Below, in pieces: positions 1 through 9,255 of a stretch of 64,000 nucleotides of DNA. Each line of letters opens with the position of its first letter. Position 1 is the stretch's first letter. Origin of the DNA: Methylibium sp965279545 (GTDB taxonomy: Bacteria; Pseudomonadota; Gammaproteobacteria; Burkholderiales; Burkholderiaceae_C); the NCBI RefSeq assembly GCF_965279545.1, contig NZ_OZ257250.1, forward strand, positions 2,046,001 to 2,110,000. The letters are read 5' to 3'. The translations under genes were made by a program, and so were the position numbers. Under the pieces are notes generated by a model. That model was not told the origin of the DNA, did no database searches, and saw nothing but the letters and a program-made list of their open reading frames with translations.

Positions 1-369
1 CAACGCCTGCAGATCGCCCACGTCACGCTCGACTGGCACACCCACTTCGACCGCGATGCGGAGCTGAACGTGGTGCAGTGGTCGGCACTGACGCGGGTGC
101 TGCGCGAGCTGGTCAGCAACACCATCGCCCACTCGCATGCGACGCGGGTCGCGATCTCGCTGCAGCTGGCCGACGACAGGCTCGAACTCAGCGTGCACGA
201 CGACGGGCGCGGCCGCAATCCGCAGGCCTGGGCCCACGGCCTGGGTCTCGGCGGCATCCGCAAGCGCGTCAAGCAGCTCGGCGGCGAGGTCGAGTGGCGC
301 GAACTGTCGCCGGCCGGCATCGAGTGCCGCGTCCGCTTCGCGCGCTGGTCGCAGAGCGCGTCGGCCTGA
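1..369 (+). CDS. Two-component sensor histidine kinase, C-terminal end only
   Basis: This open frame enters from the left edge and ends in TGA at 367-369, so only the last ~122 residues are present. What remains is a HATPase_c ATP-binding domain of the NarL/HisKA_3-associated type: an N-box-like helix (RELVSNTIAHSHAT), a DDGRG G1 box, a GLGLGGIRKRV G2 box, and a final beta strand ending CRVRFARW. Such kinases phosphorylate a response regulator, usually of the LuxR type, which must lie outside the window. The sensor domain and the phospho-accepting His are upstream of position 1, so the signal cannot be inferred. Confidence 0.85.
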   Translation, partial: QRLQIAHVTLDWHTHFDRDAELNVVQWSALTRVLRELVSNTIAHSHATRVAISLQLADDRLELSVHDDGRGRNPQAWAHGLGLGGIRKRVKQLGGEVEWRELSPAGIECRVRFARWSQSASA

Positions 370-500
370 CCCCTGCCGACCCGCATCCGAACCTGTCGAA
401 TCACCCGGCGTCCTCGCCAAGCGTTCCGGACAAGGACACCGGACACCGCAACGAGCCCCGACCCAAGCTGCCGTCGGATGCGTCTGAATGCGACGCCGTA

Positions 501-1805
501 TCAGGGTCCCGGCGCGGCCGGCAGCGGCTTGGCGGACGCCGGCGCGCGCCGCAGCACGCGCTGCGGGAACGGGATCTCGATGCCCTCGGCATCGAGCACC
601 GCGAGGATCGCGAGGTTCACCTCCGAGCGCAGGTTGGACTGGCCATTGAGCGGATCGGGCACCCAGTACCAGATGGTCAGCTCCAGGCCGTCGGCCGCGA
701 AGTTGGTCAAGTGAACCGCCGCCGAGTGATCGGCATCCTTCATCACGCGCTCGATGTTGCCCAGCGCCGCGAGCAGCTTGGAACGCAGCTTCAGGACATC
801 GGTGCCGTAGGCGACCTGGACCACCGTCGAGGTCATGACGCAGGTCTCGGTCAGCGAGGCGTTCTCGACGCGCTGCGTGATCAGCAGTTCGTTGGGCACG
901 ATCGACTCGCGGCCGTTGGCGGCGCGGATGATCGTCGCGCGCGTGTTGATGTCGGTGATGCGCCCCTCGAAGTTGTCGACCTTCACCAGGTCGCCGATGC
1001 GCAGCGAGCGCTCGGCCAGCACCACGAAGCCGCTGACGTAGTTGGAGGCGAGCTTCTGCAGACCGAGGCCCAGGCCGACGCCGATGGCGCCGCCGAACAC
1101 GCTGAGCGCCGTGAGGTCGATGCCGGCGGCCGACAGCGCCACCAGCAGGCCGACGAACAGCAGCAGGGCCCGGGTGGCGTTGGCGGCGATCTTGCGAACC
1201 GACAGGTCGGTCAGGTGGCCTTTCAGCAGCCGCGCCTCGATCGCCGCGCTGAGCCACAAGGCGAGCACCAGCACCACCACCGCGTTGAACGCGCCTTCGA
1301 GCAGCGCGCGCAGCGAGACGTGGCTGCTGCCGAGCTTCCAGGTGATCGCGTCCATTTCTTCGAGCAGCATCGGCAGCACGCCGGTGACCCACAGGATCAT
1401 GCCGATCCAGACGGCCCATGACAGCCAGCGCTCGACGATGCGCACCAGCTCCGAATCCGGGAAGGCCGCGCGCAGCACCCGCACGAACACCCGGATGACG
1501 GCCAGCGAGAACAGCAAGGCCACCGCGATGCGCAGCACCGCCGGCGGCAGCTGCAGCGCGGCCAGCAGCACGTGCTGAGCCAGCAGTGCCAAGCCCAGCG
1601 ACAGCAGCGGAAACAGCGCGCCGTCTATGAGCCGCCGGCCGAACAGCACCGAATTGGCGTCATGCGTGCGCCCGCGCAGCGCACGCGTCACGGCCCAGGC
1701 CAGCGCCAGGCAGGCCGCGAGCACGGCCAGTTCGAGCACGGCGTTGGTGCTCAGCAGCGAGCGACCCAGCGCGCTCAGCTCTTCGGGGGTCATCGGTCGG
1801 GCCAT
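501..1805 (-). CDS. MscS-family mechanosensitive ion channel
   Basis: Predicted 434-residue inner-membrane channel that would release solutes under hypo-osmotic stress. The N-terminal ~200 residues hold several hydrophobic segments. They are followed by the MscS pore helix and beta domain, seen as a Gly/Ala-rich helix (FGGAIGVGLGLGLQKLASN), the ERSLRIGDLVKV beta region, and TIIRAANGRESIVPNELL. The protein is longer than E. coli MscS (286 residues), with extra N-terminal helices as in MscK/YbdG-like members. ATG at 1805 is used; an in-frame ATG four codons later (1793) is an alternative. The gene stands alone, its start 35 bp from the stop of the next minus-strand gene. Confidence 0.88.
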   Translation of the reverse strand: MARPMTPEELSALGRSLLSTNAVLELAVLAACLALAWAVTRALRGRTHDANSVLFGRRLIDGALFPLLSLGLALLAQHVLLAALQLPPAVLRIAVALLFSLAVIRVFVRVLRAAFPDSELVRIVERWLSWAVWIGMILWVTGVLPMLLEEMDAITWKLGSSHVSLRALLEGAFNAVVVLVLALWLSAAIEARLLKGHLTDLSVRKIAANATRALLLFVGLLVALSAAGIDLTALSVFGGAIGVGLGLGLQKLASNYVSGFVVLAERSLRIGDLVKVDNFEGRITDINTRATIIRAANGRESIVPNELLITQRVENASLTETCVMTSTVVQVAYGTDVLKLRSKLLAALGNIERVMKDADHSAAVHLTNFAADGLELTIWYWVPDPLNGQSNLRSEVNLAILAVLDAEGIEIPFPQRVLRRAPASAKPLPAAPGP

Positions 1806-1839
1806 CGGGCGTCCTGGTCCGCAGCAGAAGAATGGGTGC

Positions 1840-2781
1840 TCAGCCGGCCACGCCGGCCAGCACCCGCAAATGGCTGGCCACGCTGCGCGCCAGGGCGCTC
1901 AGTGCGTAGCCGCCCTCGAGGCAGGAGACGATGCGTCCGTCGGCATGCCGCTGCGCGACCTCCTTGACGCGCCGCGTGATCCACGCGTAGTCGGCCTCGA
2001 CCAGACCGAGCTGTCCGAGATCGTCTTCGCGGTGAGCATCGAAACCGGCCGAGATGAAGACCATCTGCGGCCGGAAGGCTTCGAGCCGCGGCAGCCAGTG
2101 CTGCTCGATCAGATCGCGGATCTCCGCGCCCTTGGTGTACGGCGGCACCGGCAGGTTGACCATGTTGTCGCCCAGCGGCTGGGTGCCCGAATTGGGATAC
2201 AGCGGATGCTGGAAGAAGCTCACCATCAGCACCCGGTCATCGCCCGCGATGATGTCCTCCGTGCCGTTGCCGTGATGAACGTCGAAGTCGACGATCGCCA
2301 CGCGCTCCAGGCCGCGCACGTCGAGCGCGTGGCGCGCCGCCACCGCGACGTTGTTGAAGAAACAGAAGCCCATGGCCTCGCGTCGCGTCGCGTGGTGCCC
2401 CGGCGGGCGGATGGCGCAGAAGGCGTTCTCCACCTCGCCGCCCAGCACCGCGTCGGTGGCCGCCACCGCGGCGCCGGCCGCATGCAGCGCCGCGGTCCAG
2501 GTGCCCGGACCGGCAACGGTGTCCGGATCGAGCGCGCGCCGCTGGCCCGTCTCCTCGACCTGCTGCATGAAGCCGCGCAGGTTCGCCACGTACAGCGACT
2601 CATGGGCCAGCGCCAGGTCGCTCTCGGCGGCCTGCGGGGCTTCACGATGTTCGAGCGCGATGTCCAGGCCGGTGGCGATGAGGTGGTCGGCAATGGCGTC
2701 GAGCCGCTGCGGGCACTCGGGATGGCCGGCGCCCATGTCATGGGCACGGCACGCGGGGTGGGTGTAGTAAGCGGTGGCCAT
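1840..2781 (-). CDS. Histone deacetylase-like / acetylpolyamine amidohydrolase-family protein
   Basis: 313-residue zinc hydrolase of the arginase/deacetylase superfamily. Residues 20-28 carry the HPECPQRLD motif, 125-130 carry RPPGHH (the catalytic His pair), 164-173 carry the metal-binding segment VDFDVHHGNG, and 245-250 carry AGFDAH with a further metal Asp. All expected zinc ligands and general-base residues are visible, so the enzyme should be active. The substrate, an acetylated polyamine, acetoin-like compound or acyl-lysine, cannot be told from sequence. The start is set at ATG 2781 because the family begins at this MATAYYTHPAC segment; a longer frame upstream would run into the divergent moxR start at 2837. 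Confidence 0.85.
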   Translation of the reverse strand: MATAYYTHPACRAHDMGAGHPECPQRLDAIADHLIATGLDIALEHREAPQAAESDLALAHESLYVANLRGFMQQVEETGQRRALDPDTVAGPGTWTAALHAAGAAVAATDAVLGGEVENAFCAIRPPGHHATRREAMGFCFFNNVAVAARHALDVRGLERVAIVDFDVHHGNGTEDIIAGDDRVLMVSFFQHPLYPNSGTQPLGDNMVNLPVPPYTKGAEIRDLIEQHWLPRLEAFRPQMVFISAGFDAHREDDLGQLGLVEADYAWITRRVKEVAQRHADGRIVSCLEGGYALSALARSVASHLRVLAGVAG

Positions 2782-2836
2782 CCGTCTTTGCGGTGCAGGG
2801 TCTCGGGCGCGGCGGCTTTCGGCTAAGGTGTGCGCC

Positions 2837-3757
<921 letters not shown>

Positions 3758-3774
3758 ACGCTGCGGAGCCCCTC

Positions 3775-4785
3775 GTGAGCGCAGTGCTCGACCCCCCGGC
3801 GCGTGGCAGCGGCCTGCTCGCGCCGCTGCGCGCGCGCTGGCGCACCTGGTGGAATGCCCGCCATCCGCGCACCGACGCGCTGCTGCTCACGCAGCGCAAT
3901 GTCTACATCCTGCCGACGCGGGCGGGCTGGGTGTTCGCGCTGACGCTGGGGGTGCTGCTGGTCGCCTCGATCAACTACCAGCTGAGCCTGGGTTACCTGC
4001 TGACCTTCCTGCTGGCCGGCAGCGGCGTGGTGTCGATGCACGTCACGCACGCCACGCTGCGCGGCCTGAGCCTGCACCTGCGCCCACCCCAGCCGGTGTT
4101 TGCCGGCGACGCGGCGGTGGTCGAGTGCGTGCTGGCCTCCGAGGCGCCCCGCACCCGCCACGGCATCGGCCTGCGCCTGGCCGGCCTGGAGCGCCCGCCG
4201 CGCTGGAGTTGGACCGACGTGCCGGGCGGCGCCCAGTCCGCGGTGCGGCTGAGCTTCGTCGCACCGCAGCGTGGACGCCTGCCGCTGCCCGACGTCGTGC
4301 TGGAGACGCGCTTCCCGCTCGGACTGTTCCACGCCTGGAGCGAATGGCGCCCCTTGTCGACCGTGCTCGCCTATCCGAAGCCGGAGCAGCCGGCACCGCC
4401 GCTGCCACTGCCGCGCGCGGCGGCTGGCGACGCAACCACCACACGCAGCAGCGACGGCGGCGAGCTCGAAGGCGTGCGCGGCTACCGGCGCGGTGATCCG
4501 CTGAAACTGGTGGTCTGGAAGAAGGCCGCCCGCGCCCTCGACACCGGCGGCGAGCTGGTCAGCCGCGACACCAGCAGCTCGGCCCACCACGAGCTCTGGC
4601 TGGACTGGGCCGCGACCGCAGGGCTGGCCCCCGAAGCCCGGCTGTCGCGCCTGGCCGCCTGGGTGCTCGCCGGCGAACGCAGTGGCGCCGCCTGGGGCCT
4701 GCGCCTGCCGGGCCACGGGCTGCCCCCGGCGATCGGCGAAGCCCAGCGGCGCGCCGCACTGGAGGCGCTGGCGCTGTGGTCATGA
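3775..4785 (+). CDS. DUF58 domain-containing protein
   Basis: 336-residue membrane-associated protein with two hydrophobic helices near residues 45-90 (WVFALTLGVLLVASI and LGYLLTFLLAGS). The C-terminal half carries the DUF58 signature EGVRGYRRGDPLKLVVWKKA. GTG at 3775 is chosen because it starts 17 bp after the MoxR stop and leaves the expected length; the open frame continues upstream only as an antisense-like read-through of moxR. The stop overlaps the next start (ATGA at 4782-4785), indicating translational coupling with the transglutaminase gene. DUF58 proteins often accompany MoxR ATPases, with a proposed von-Willebrand-like fold, but the molecular role is unknown. Confidence 0.88.
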   Translation: MSAVLDPPARGSGLLAPLRARWRTWWNARHPRTDALLLTQRNVYILPTRAGWVFALTLGVLLVASINYQLSLGYLLTFLLAGSGVVSMHVTHATLRGLSLHLRPPQPVFAGDAAVVECVLASEAPRTRHGIGLRLAGLERPPRWSWTDVPGGAQSAVRLSFVAPQRGRLPLPDVVLETRFPLGLFHAWSEWRPLSTVLAYPKPEQPAPPLPLPRAAAGDATTTRSSDGGELEGVRGYRRGDPLKLVVWKKAARALDTGGELVSRDTSSSAHHELWLDWAATAGLAPEARLSRLAAWVLAGERSGAAWGLRLPGHGLPPAIGEAQRRAALEALALWS

Positions 4786-6893
4786 GCCCCTCCACCGCGG
4801 CCTCGAATCGCTGGCATTGGCCGGGCTGGAGCCACCTGCCGCGCGAAGCGCGCGACACGCTGTTCCTGCTCGCGGTGATCGCCTGGACGGTGCTGCCGCA
4901 CGTCGGCCAGCTGCCGCCGTGGTGCACGCTGCTGAGCGCTGCGGTGCTGCTGTGGCGCGGCGCGCTGGCGGTGCGCAGCGCGGCGCTGCCGAACCGCTGG
5001 GTGCTGGCCGGCGTGCTGCTGCTGGCGCTGGCCCTGACCTTCATGACGCATCGCACGCTGCTCGGCAAGGAGTCGGGCATCACGCTGCTGGTGGTGCTGG
5101 TGGCGCTGAAGACGCTGGAGCTGCGCGCGCGGCGCGATGCCTTCGCGGTGTTCTTTCTCGGCTTCTTCCTGGTGCTGACGCACTTCCTGCACTCGCAGTC
5201 GATGGCCATCGCCGCGGCGATGCTGGTCTCGGTGTGGGGGTTGCTGACGGCCCTGGTGCTGGCCCACATGCCGGTCGGCCAGCCCAGCCTGCGCCAGGCC
5301 GGCGGGCTGGCGGGCCGCTTCGCGCTGCTGGGCGCGCCGGTGATGCTGCTGCTGTTCCTGCTGTTTCCGCGCATCGGCCCGCTGTGGGGCGTGCCGAACG
5401 ACGCCGGCGCCAAGACCGGCCTGTCGGGCGAACTGCGCATGGGCATGATCGCCGAGCTGGCGGCGGACGACAGCGTCGCGATGCGCGTGCGTGTGCTCTC
5501 GGGCACGCCGCCTGCGCCGCAAGCCCTCTATTTCCGCGGCCCGGTGCTGAGCCGCTTCGACGGCGAGACCTGGCACATCGGCCGCTCGGGCTTCCCGTCG
5601 TCGTCCGCGCCGCCCGCGCAGAACCTGCGGACCTTCGGCGAGGCGGTGGAGCTGGAGGTCACGCTGGAGCCCTCGCGGCTCGCCACGATCCCGGCCCTGG
5701 AGGCCACGCCCGAGCTGCCGCCGATCGACGGCATCCGCACCCGGCTGCGCGACGACCTGCACTGGACGGCCAACCGGCCGCTGACCGAGCGCGTGCGCTA
5801 CACCGCGCGGGCCTGGCCCCGCTTCACGCAGGGGCCGACCGAGCCGAGCGTCGGGTTGCAGGACGACCTCGACCTGCCCGCCGGCTTCAATCCGCGCACC
5901 CTCGAATGGGCCGCGGCGCTGCGGCGCGAGCCGCGCTACGCGCAGGCCGACGCCACCACACTGGCCACGCTGCTGATGCAGCGCATCCGCACCGAGGGCT
6001 ACAGCTACACGCTGGCGCCGGGGCTCTACGACGAGGAGCGCCGCGGCACCGCCATCGACGAGTTCTGGTTCGACCGCAAGGCCGGCTTCTGCGAGCACTT
6101 CGCAACCGCCTTCGTCGTGATCATGCGCGTGCTCGACGTGCCGGCGCGCGTGGTCACCGGCTACCAGGGCGCCGAGCGCAACCCGGTCGACGGCACGCTG
6201 GTGGTCCGCCAGAGCTTCGCGCACGCCTGGGCCGAGTACTGGCAGGCGGGCCAGGGCTGGGTGCGCGCCGACCCGACGGGCGCCGTCGCGCCGGAGCGCA
6301 TCGACCGCAGCCGACCGCTCGCGCCGGCACCCGGCTTCGTCGCCACGGCGTTCGGCGGCGTCGCGCCCGGCGCGCTGCTGCAGTTGCGCGCGCTGTGGGA
6401 GGCCACCGACAACGCCTGGAACCAGTGGGTGCTGAACTACTCGCGCGGCACGCAGTTCGACCTGCTGCAGCACCTCGGCTACCGGTCGCCGGACTGGGAA
6501 GACCTGGCGCTGCTGCTGATCGGTGTCGCCACCAGCCTGAGCCTCGCCGCGGCCGGCTGGGCCTGGTGGGAACACCGGCGCACCGACCCCTGGCTGCGCG
6601 CCTATGCGCGCGTGCGCCGGGCCACAGCGGCCCTGGGCCTGGACGCGCACGACGGCGTGCCGCCGCGCACGCTGGCCGCGGCATTGCGCGCACGCCACGG
6701 CGCCGCGGCCGAACCCACACTGCGGGCGCTGCAGGCGCTCGACCGCCTGCGCTACGCGCGCCACGACACGCCGCTGTCGGCTCGCCGCACCGCCGCGCAG
6801 GCCCGCCGGCTCGCAGCGGCGGCGGTGGCCGCGCTGCGCCCCTTGAAACGCCCTGCTTCGCCGCTCCCCGCGGTGGCCTCTGCCCCCCGATGA
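4782..6893 (+). CDS. TgpA-type membrane transglutaminase-like protein (DUF3488/transglutaminase/DUF4129)
   Basis: 703-residue inner-membrane protein. About six hydrophobic helices fill roughly residues 25-205 (DUF3488). A periplasmic transglutaminase-like core follows, with Cys437 in AGFCEHFATAF, His481 in SFAHAWAEYW and Asp497 in VRADPTG, which form the expected Cys-His-Asp triad. A last transmembrane helix near residues 575-595 leads to a cytoplasmic DUF4129 tail. This architecture matches TgpA of Pseudomonas aeruginosa, reported there to be essential. ATG 4782 overlaps the upstream stop; an in-frame GTG two codons earlier is possible. It is coupled at its own end to mltB by a second ATGA overlap. 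A substrate is not evident. Confidence 0.9.
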   Translation: MSPSTAASNRWHWPGWSHLPREARDTLFLLAVIAWTVLPHVGQLPPWCTLLSAAVLLWRGALAVRSAALPNRWVLAGVLLLALALTFMTHRTLLGKESGITLLVVLVALKTLELRARRDAFAVFFLGFFLVLTHFLHSQSMAIAAAMLVSVWGLLTALVLAHMPVGQPSLRQAGGLAGRFALLGAPVMLLLFLLFPRIGPLWGVPNDAGAKTGLSGELRMGMIAELAADDSVAMRVRVLSGTPPAPQALYFRGPVLSRFDGETWHIGRSGFPSSSAPPAQNLRTFGEAVELEVTLEPSRLATIPALEATPELPPIDGIRTRLRDDLHWTANRPLTERVRYTARAWPRFTQGPTEPSVGLQDDLDLPAGFNPRTLEWAAALRREPRYAQADATTLATLLMQRIRTEGYSYTLAPGLYDEERRGTAIDEFWFDRKAGFCEHFATAFVVIMRVLDVPARVVTGYQGAERNPVDGTLVVRQSFAHAWAEYWQAGQGWVRADPTGAVAPERIDRSRPLAPAPGFVATAFGGVAPGALLQLRALWEATDNAWNQWVLNYSRGTQFDLLQHLGYRSPDWEDLALLLIGVATSLSLAAAGWAWWEHRRTDPWLRAYARVRRATAALGLDAHDGVPPRTLAAALRARHGAAAEPTLRALQALDRLRYARHDTPLSARRTAAQARRLAAAAVAALRPLKRPASPLPAVASAPR

Positions 6894-7984
6894 TGAACCG
6901 CTCCCTCCCCCACACCCTGACCGCCGCGCTGCTGCTGCTGGCCGCCGCATTGCCCGCCCCCGATGCCGAAGCCGGCCGCGCGAAGAAGAAGCCGGTCGCC
7001 GTGCAGGACGACAACGCGCCCGAGGCCGTGACCTACGGCCGCCGAGACGACGTGGTCGCGCTGGCCGCCGGCATCGCCGAGCGGCGCGGGCTCGACCGCG
7101 CCTGGGTCGAGGACACGCTGGCGCAGGCGCGCTTCATTCCGGGCGTGGTGCGCTTGATCCAGCCACCGCCGGCCGGCACGGCCAAGAACTGGGCCGCCTA
7201 CCGGGCCCGCTTCGTCGAGCCGCTGCGCATCCGCGCCGGCGTCGCGTTCTGGCACGACAACGAACGCTGGCTGCGCGAGGCCGAGGCACGCTACGGCGTG
7301 CCGGCGGCGATCGTCGTCGGCATCGTCGGCGTCGAGACGATCTACGCGCAGCAGATGGGCAACTTCCGCGTGCTCGACGCGCTGGCGACGCTGAGCTTCG
7401 ATTTCCCCCGCGACGCGCGGCGCGACCGCAGCGCCTTCTTCCGCGACGAGTTGGAGAGCTATCTCCTGCTGTGCCGGCAGCAAGGCGACGATCCGCTCAT
7501 GCTGAAGGGCAGCTATGCCGGCGCGATCGGCATGCCGCAGTTCATGCCGAGTTCGTGGCTGAAGTACGCGGTCGACTTCGACGGCGACGGCCGCATCGAC
7601 CTGCATGCGAGTGCCGCCGACGTGATCGGCTCGGTCGCGCACTACCTCGCCGAGTTCGGCTGGCAGCGCGGGCAGCCGACGCACTACGCGGTGGCCGTGC
7701 CGGTCGATGCGGCCGAGCGCGCGCTGCTGCTGGCACCCGACGTCCTGCCGAGCTTCAGCGCGGCGCAGTTCGCCGAGCACGGCGCGGCGCTGGAGGCCGC
7801 GGGCCGCGAGCACGAAGGTCCGCTGGCGCTGGTCGAGCTGCAGAATGGCAACGCGGCGCCGAGCTACGTGGCCGGTACGCAGAACTTCTATGCGATCACG
7901 CGCTACAACTGGTCGAGCTACTACGCGCTGGCCGTGGTCGAGCTGGGCCGGGCGGTCGCGACGGTGATCGAGGCCACGCGGTGA
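6890..7984 (+). CDS. mltB: Lytic murein transglycosylase B-like protein
   Basis: 364 residues. A signal peptide covers residues 1-28 (hydrophobic LTAALLLLAAALP, cleavage probably after AEA), and there is no lipobox Cys, so the product is likely soluble in the periplasm rather than a lipoprotein like E. coli MltB. The GH103 catalytic Glu is Glu149 in GIVGVETIY; the downstream YAGAIGMPQFMPSSW segment and the DFDGDGRIDL motif are typical of the family. The enzyme cleaves peptidoglycan glycan strands to 1,6-anhydro-MurNAc ends. Its ATG overlaps the stop of the transglutaminase gene, which suggests a shared function in envelope remodelling. Confidence 0.9.
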   Translation: MMNRSLPHTLTAALLLLAAALPAPDAEAGRAKKKPVAVQDDNAPEAVTYGRRDDVVALAAGIAERRGLDRAWVEDTLAQARFIPGVVRLIQPPPAGTAKNWAAYRARFVEPLRIRAGVAFWHDNERWLREAEARYGVPAAIVVGIVGVETIYAQQMGNFRVLDALATLSFDFPRDARRDRSAFFRDELESYLLLCRQQGDDPLMLKGSYAGAIGMPQFMPSSWLKYAVDFDGDGRIDLHASAADVIGSVAHYLAEFGWQRGQPTHYAVAVPVDAAERALLLAPDVLPSFSAAQFAEHGAALEAAGREHEGPLALVELQNGNAAPSYVAGTQNFYAITRYNWSSYYALAVVELGRAVATVIEATR

Positions 7985-8030
7985 AGCGCACAGGCCGGAA
8001 CCCGCGCACCCTGCCACGCCCAGGTAAAAG

Positions 8031-9137
8031 ATGAACCTGCCGAACTGGCTCCCTGCGGTCCTTGCAGCGTGGCTGCCCGCGCTCGGCATCGCCGCCGCCG
8101 CGATGGGGCTCGCCGAGCTGATCTTCCACGTCGGCGAGCGCGTGGTGCTGCGCGCCACGCGCAGCACGCCGCTGGCTTCGGCGGTGGCGCAGGCGGTGCG
8201 CAGCCCGACGCGCTGGGCACTCCCGCTGCTGGCGCTGAACCTGGTGTGGCACGAAGCGCCGGACGAGCTTCGCGGCCTCGCCTCGGTGCAGCGCCTCACG
8301 GGCCTGCTGCTGATCGCGGCGCTGACGTGGCTGCTGGTGCGCGCGATCAACGGCCTCGCGAAGGCCGTCATCGCCGCGCATCCGGTGACGGTGGCCGACA
8401 ACCTGCAGGCCCGTCGCATCCACACGCAGACACGGGTGCTGTCGCGGACCGTGGCCGGGATGATCGTGCTGATCGGCGTCTCGATGATGCTGATGACGTT
8501 TCCCGAGGTGCGCCAGATCGGCACCAGCCTGCTGGCTTCGGCCGGCGTGGTCGGCATCGTTGCCGGCTTCGCGGCCCGGCCGGTGCTCGGCAACCTGATC
8601 GCCGGGCTGCAGATCGGCCTGAGCCAGCCGATCCGCATCGACGACGTGGTGATCGTCGAAGGCGAATGGGGCGTGATCGAGGAGATCACCGGCACCTATG
8701 TCGTCGTGCGCATCTGGGACCAGCGGCGCCTGGTGGTGCCGCTGCAGTACTGGATCGAGAAGCCGTTCCAGAACTGGACGCGCACGACCTCCGAGCTGAT
8801 CGGCACCGTGTTCCTGTGGGTCGACTACCGCATGCCGCTGGCACCGCTGCGCGCGGCGCTGCAGCGCGCCTGCGAGTCGACCGAGCACTGGGACGGCCGC
8901 TTCGCGCTGCTGCAGGTGACCGAGGCCGGTGAACAGGCGATGCAGTTGCGTTGCCTGGTGACGTCGGCGTCGGCGCCGGCCGGCTGGGACCTGCGCTGCC
9001 ATGTGCGCGAGTGCCTGGTCGACTTCATCCAGCGCGAGTACCCGCAGTACCTGCCGCGGCTGCGCGCGGACACGCGGCTGGCCGACCCGCCGCCCACCGA
9101 CGGCGTGGTGGGCGGAACGCCGCCCGCCGCGAGCTGA
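8031..9137 (+). CDS. MscS-family mechanosensitive ion channel
   Basis: 368-residue MscS-type channel with about four N-terminal hydrophobic segments (residues 5-30, 65-85, 95-115, 140-160). The pore and beta domain show SAGVVGIVAGFAARPVLGN, then GLQIGLSQPIRIDDVVIVEG and an IEEITGTYVVVRIWDQRRLVVP stretch (read here as separate pieces). It is only distantly similar to the first MscS protein of this window and belongs to the YnaI/plant MSL-like branch. ATG 8031 lies 46 bp after mltB, so it may be read from the same transcript. Confidence 0.87.
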   Translation: MNLPNWLPAVLAAWLPALGIAAAAMGLAELIFHVGERVVLRATRSTPLASAVAQAVRSPTRWALPLLALNLVWHEAPDELRGLASVQRLTGLLLIAALTWLLVRAINGLAKAVIAAHPVTVADNLQARRIHTQTRVLSRTVAGMIVLIGVSMMLMTFPEVRQIGTSLLASAGVVGIVAGFAARPVLGNLIAGLQIGLSQPIRIDDVVIVEGEWGVIEEITGTYVVVRIWDQRRLVVPLQYWIEKPFQNWTRTTSELIGTVFLWVDYRMPLAPLRAALQRACESTEHWDGRFALLQVTEAGEQAMQLRCLVTSASAPAGWDLRCHVRECLVDFIQREYPQYLPRLRADTRLADPPPTDGVVGGTPPAAS

Positions 9138-9255
9138 GACCGGGTCGCGCTCACCCGTATCGGGTCAACCGGCGACCTTCGGCTCGTTGCGGTCTTCGGT
9201 GCCTTGAGCGGCAGTTACTGCAGGACGGCAGGCCAAGGCGTGGCGTGTCCGGCGT

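Noticed and set aside
4482..6950. 822-codon open frame on the minus strand opposite the transglutaminase gene
   Set aside because: Arg/Gln/Ala/Gly-rich low-complexity translation with no motifs; it is the antisense shadow of a GC-rich gene.
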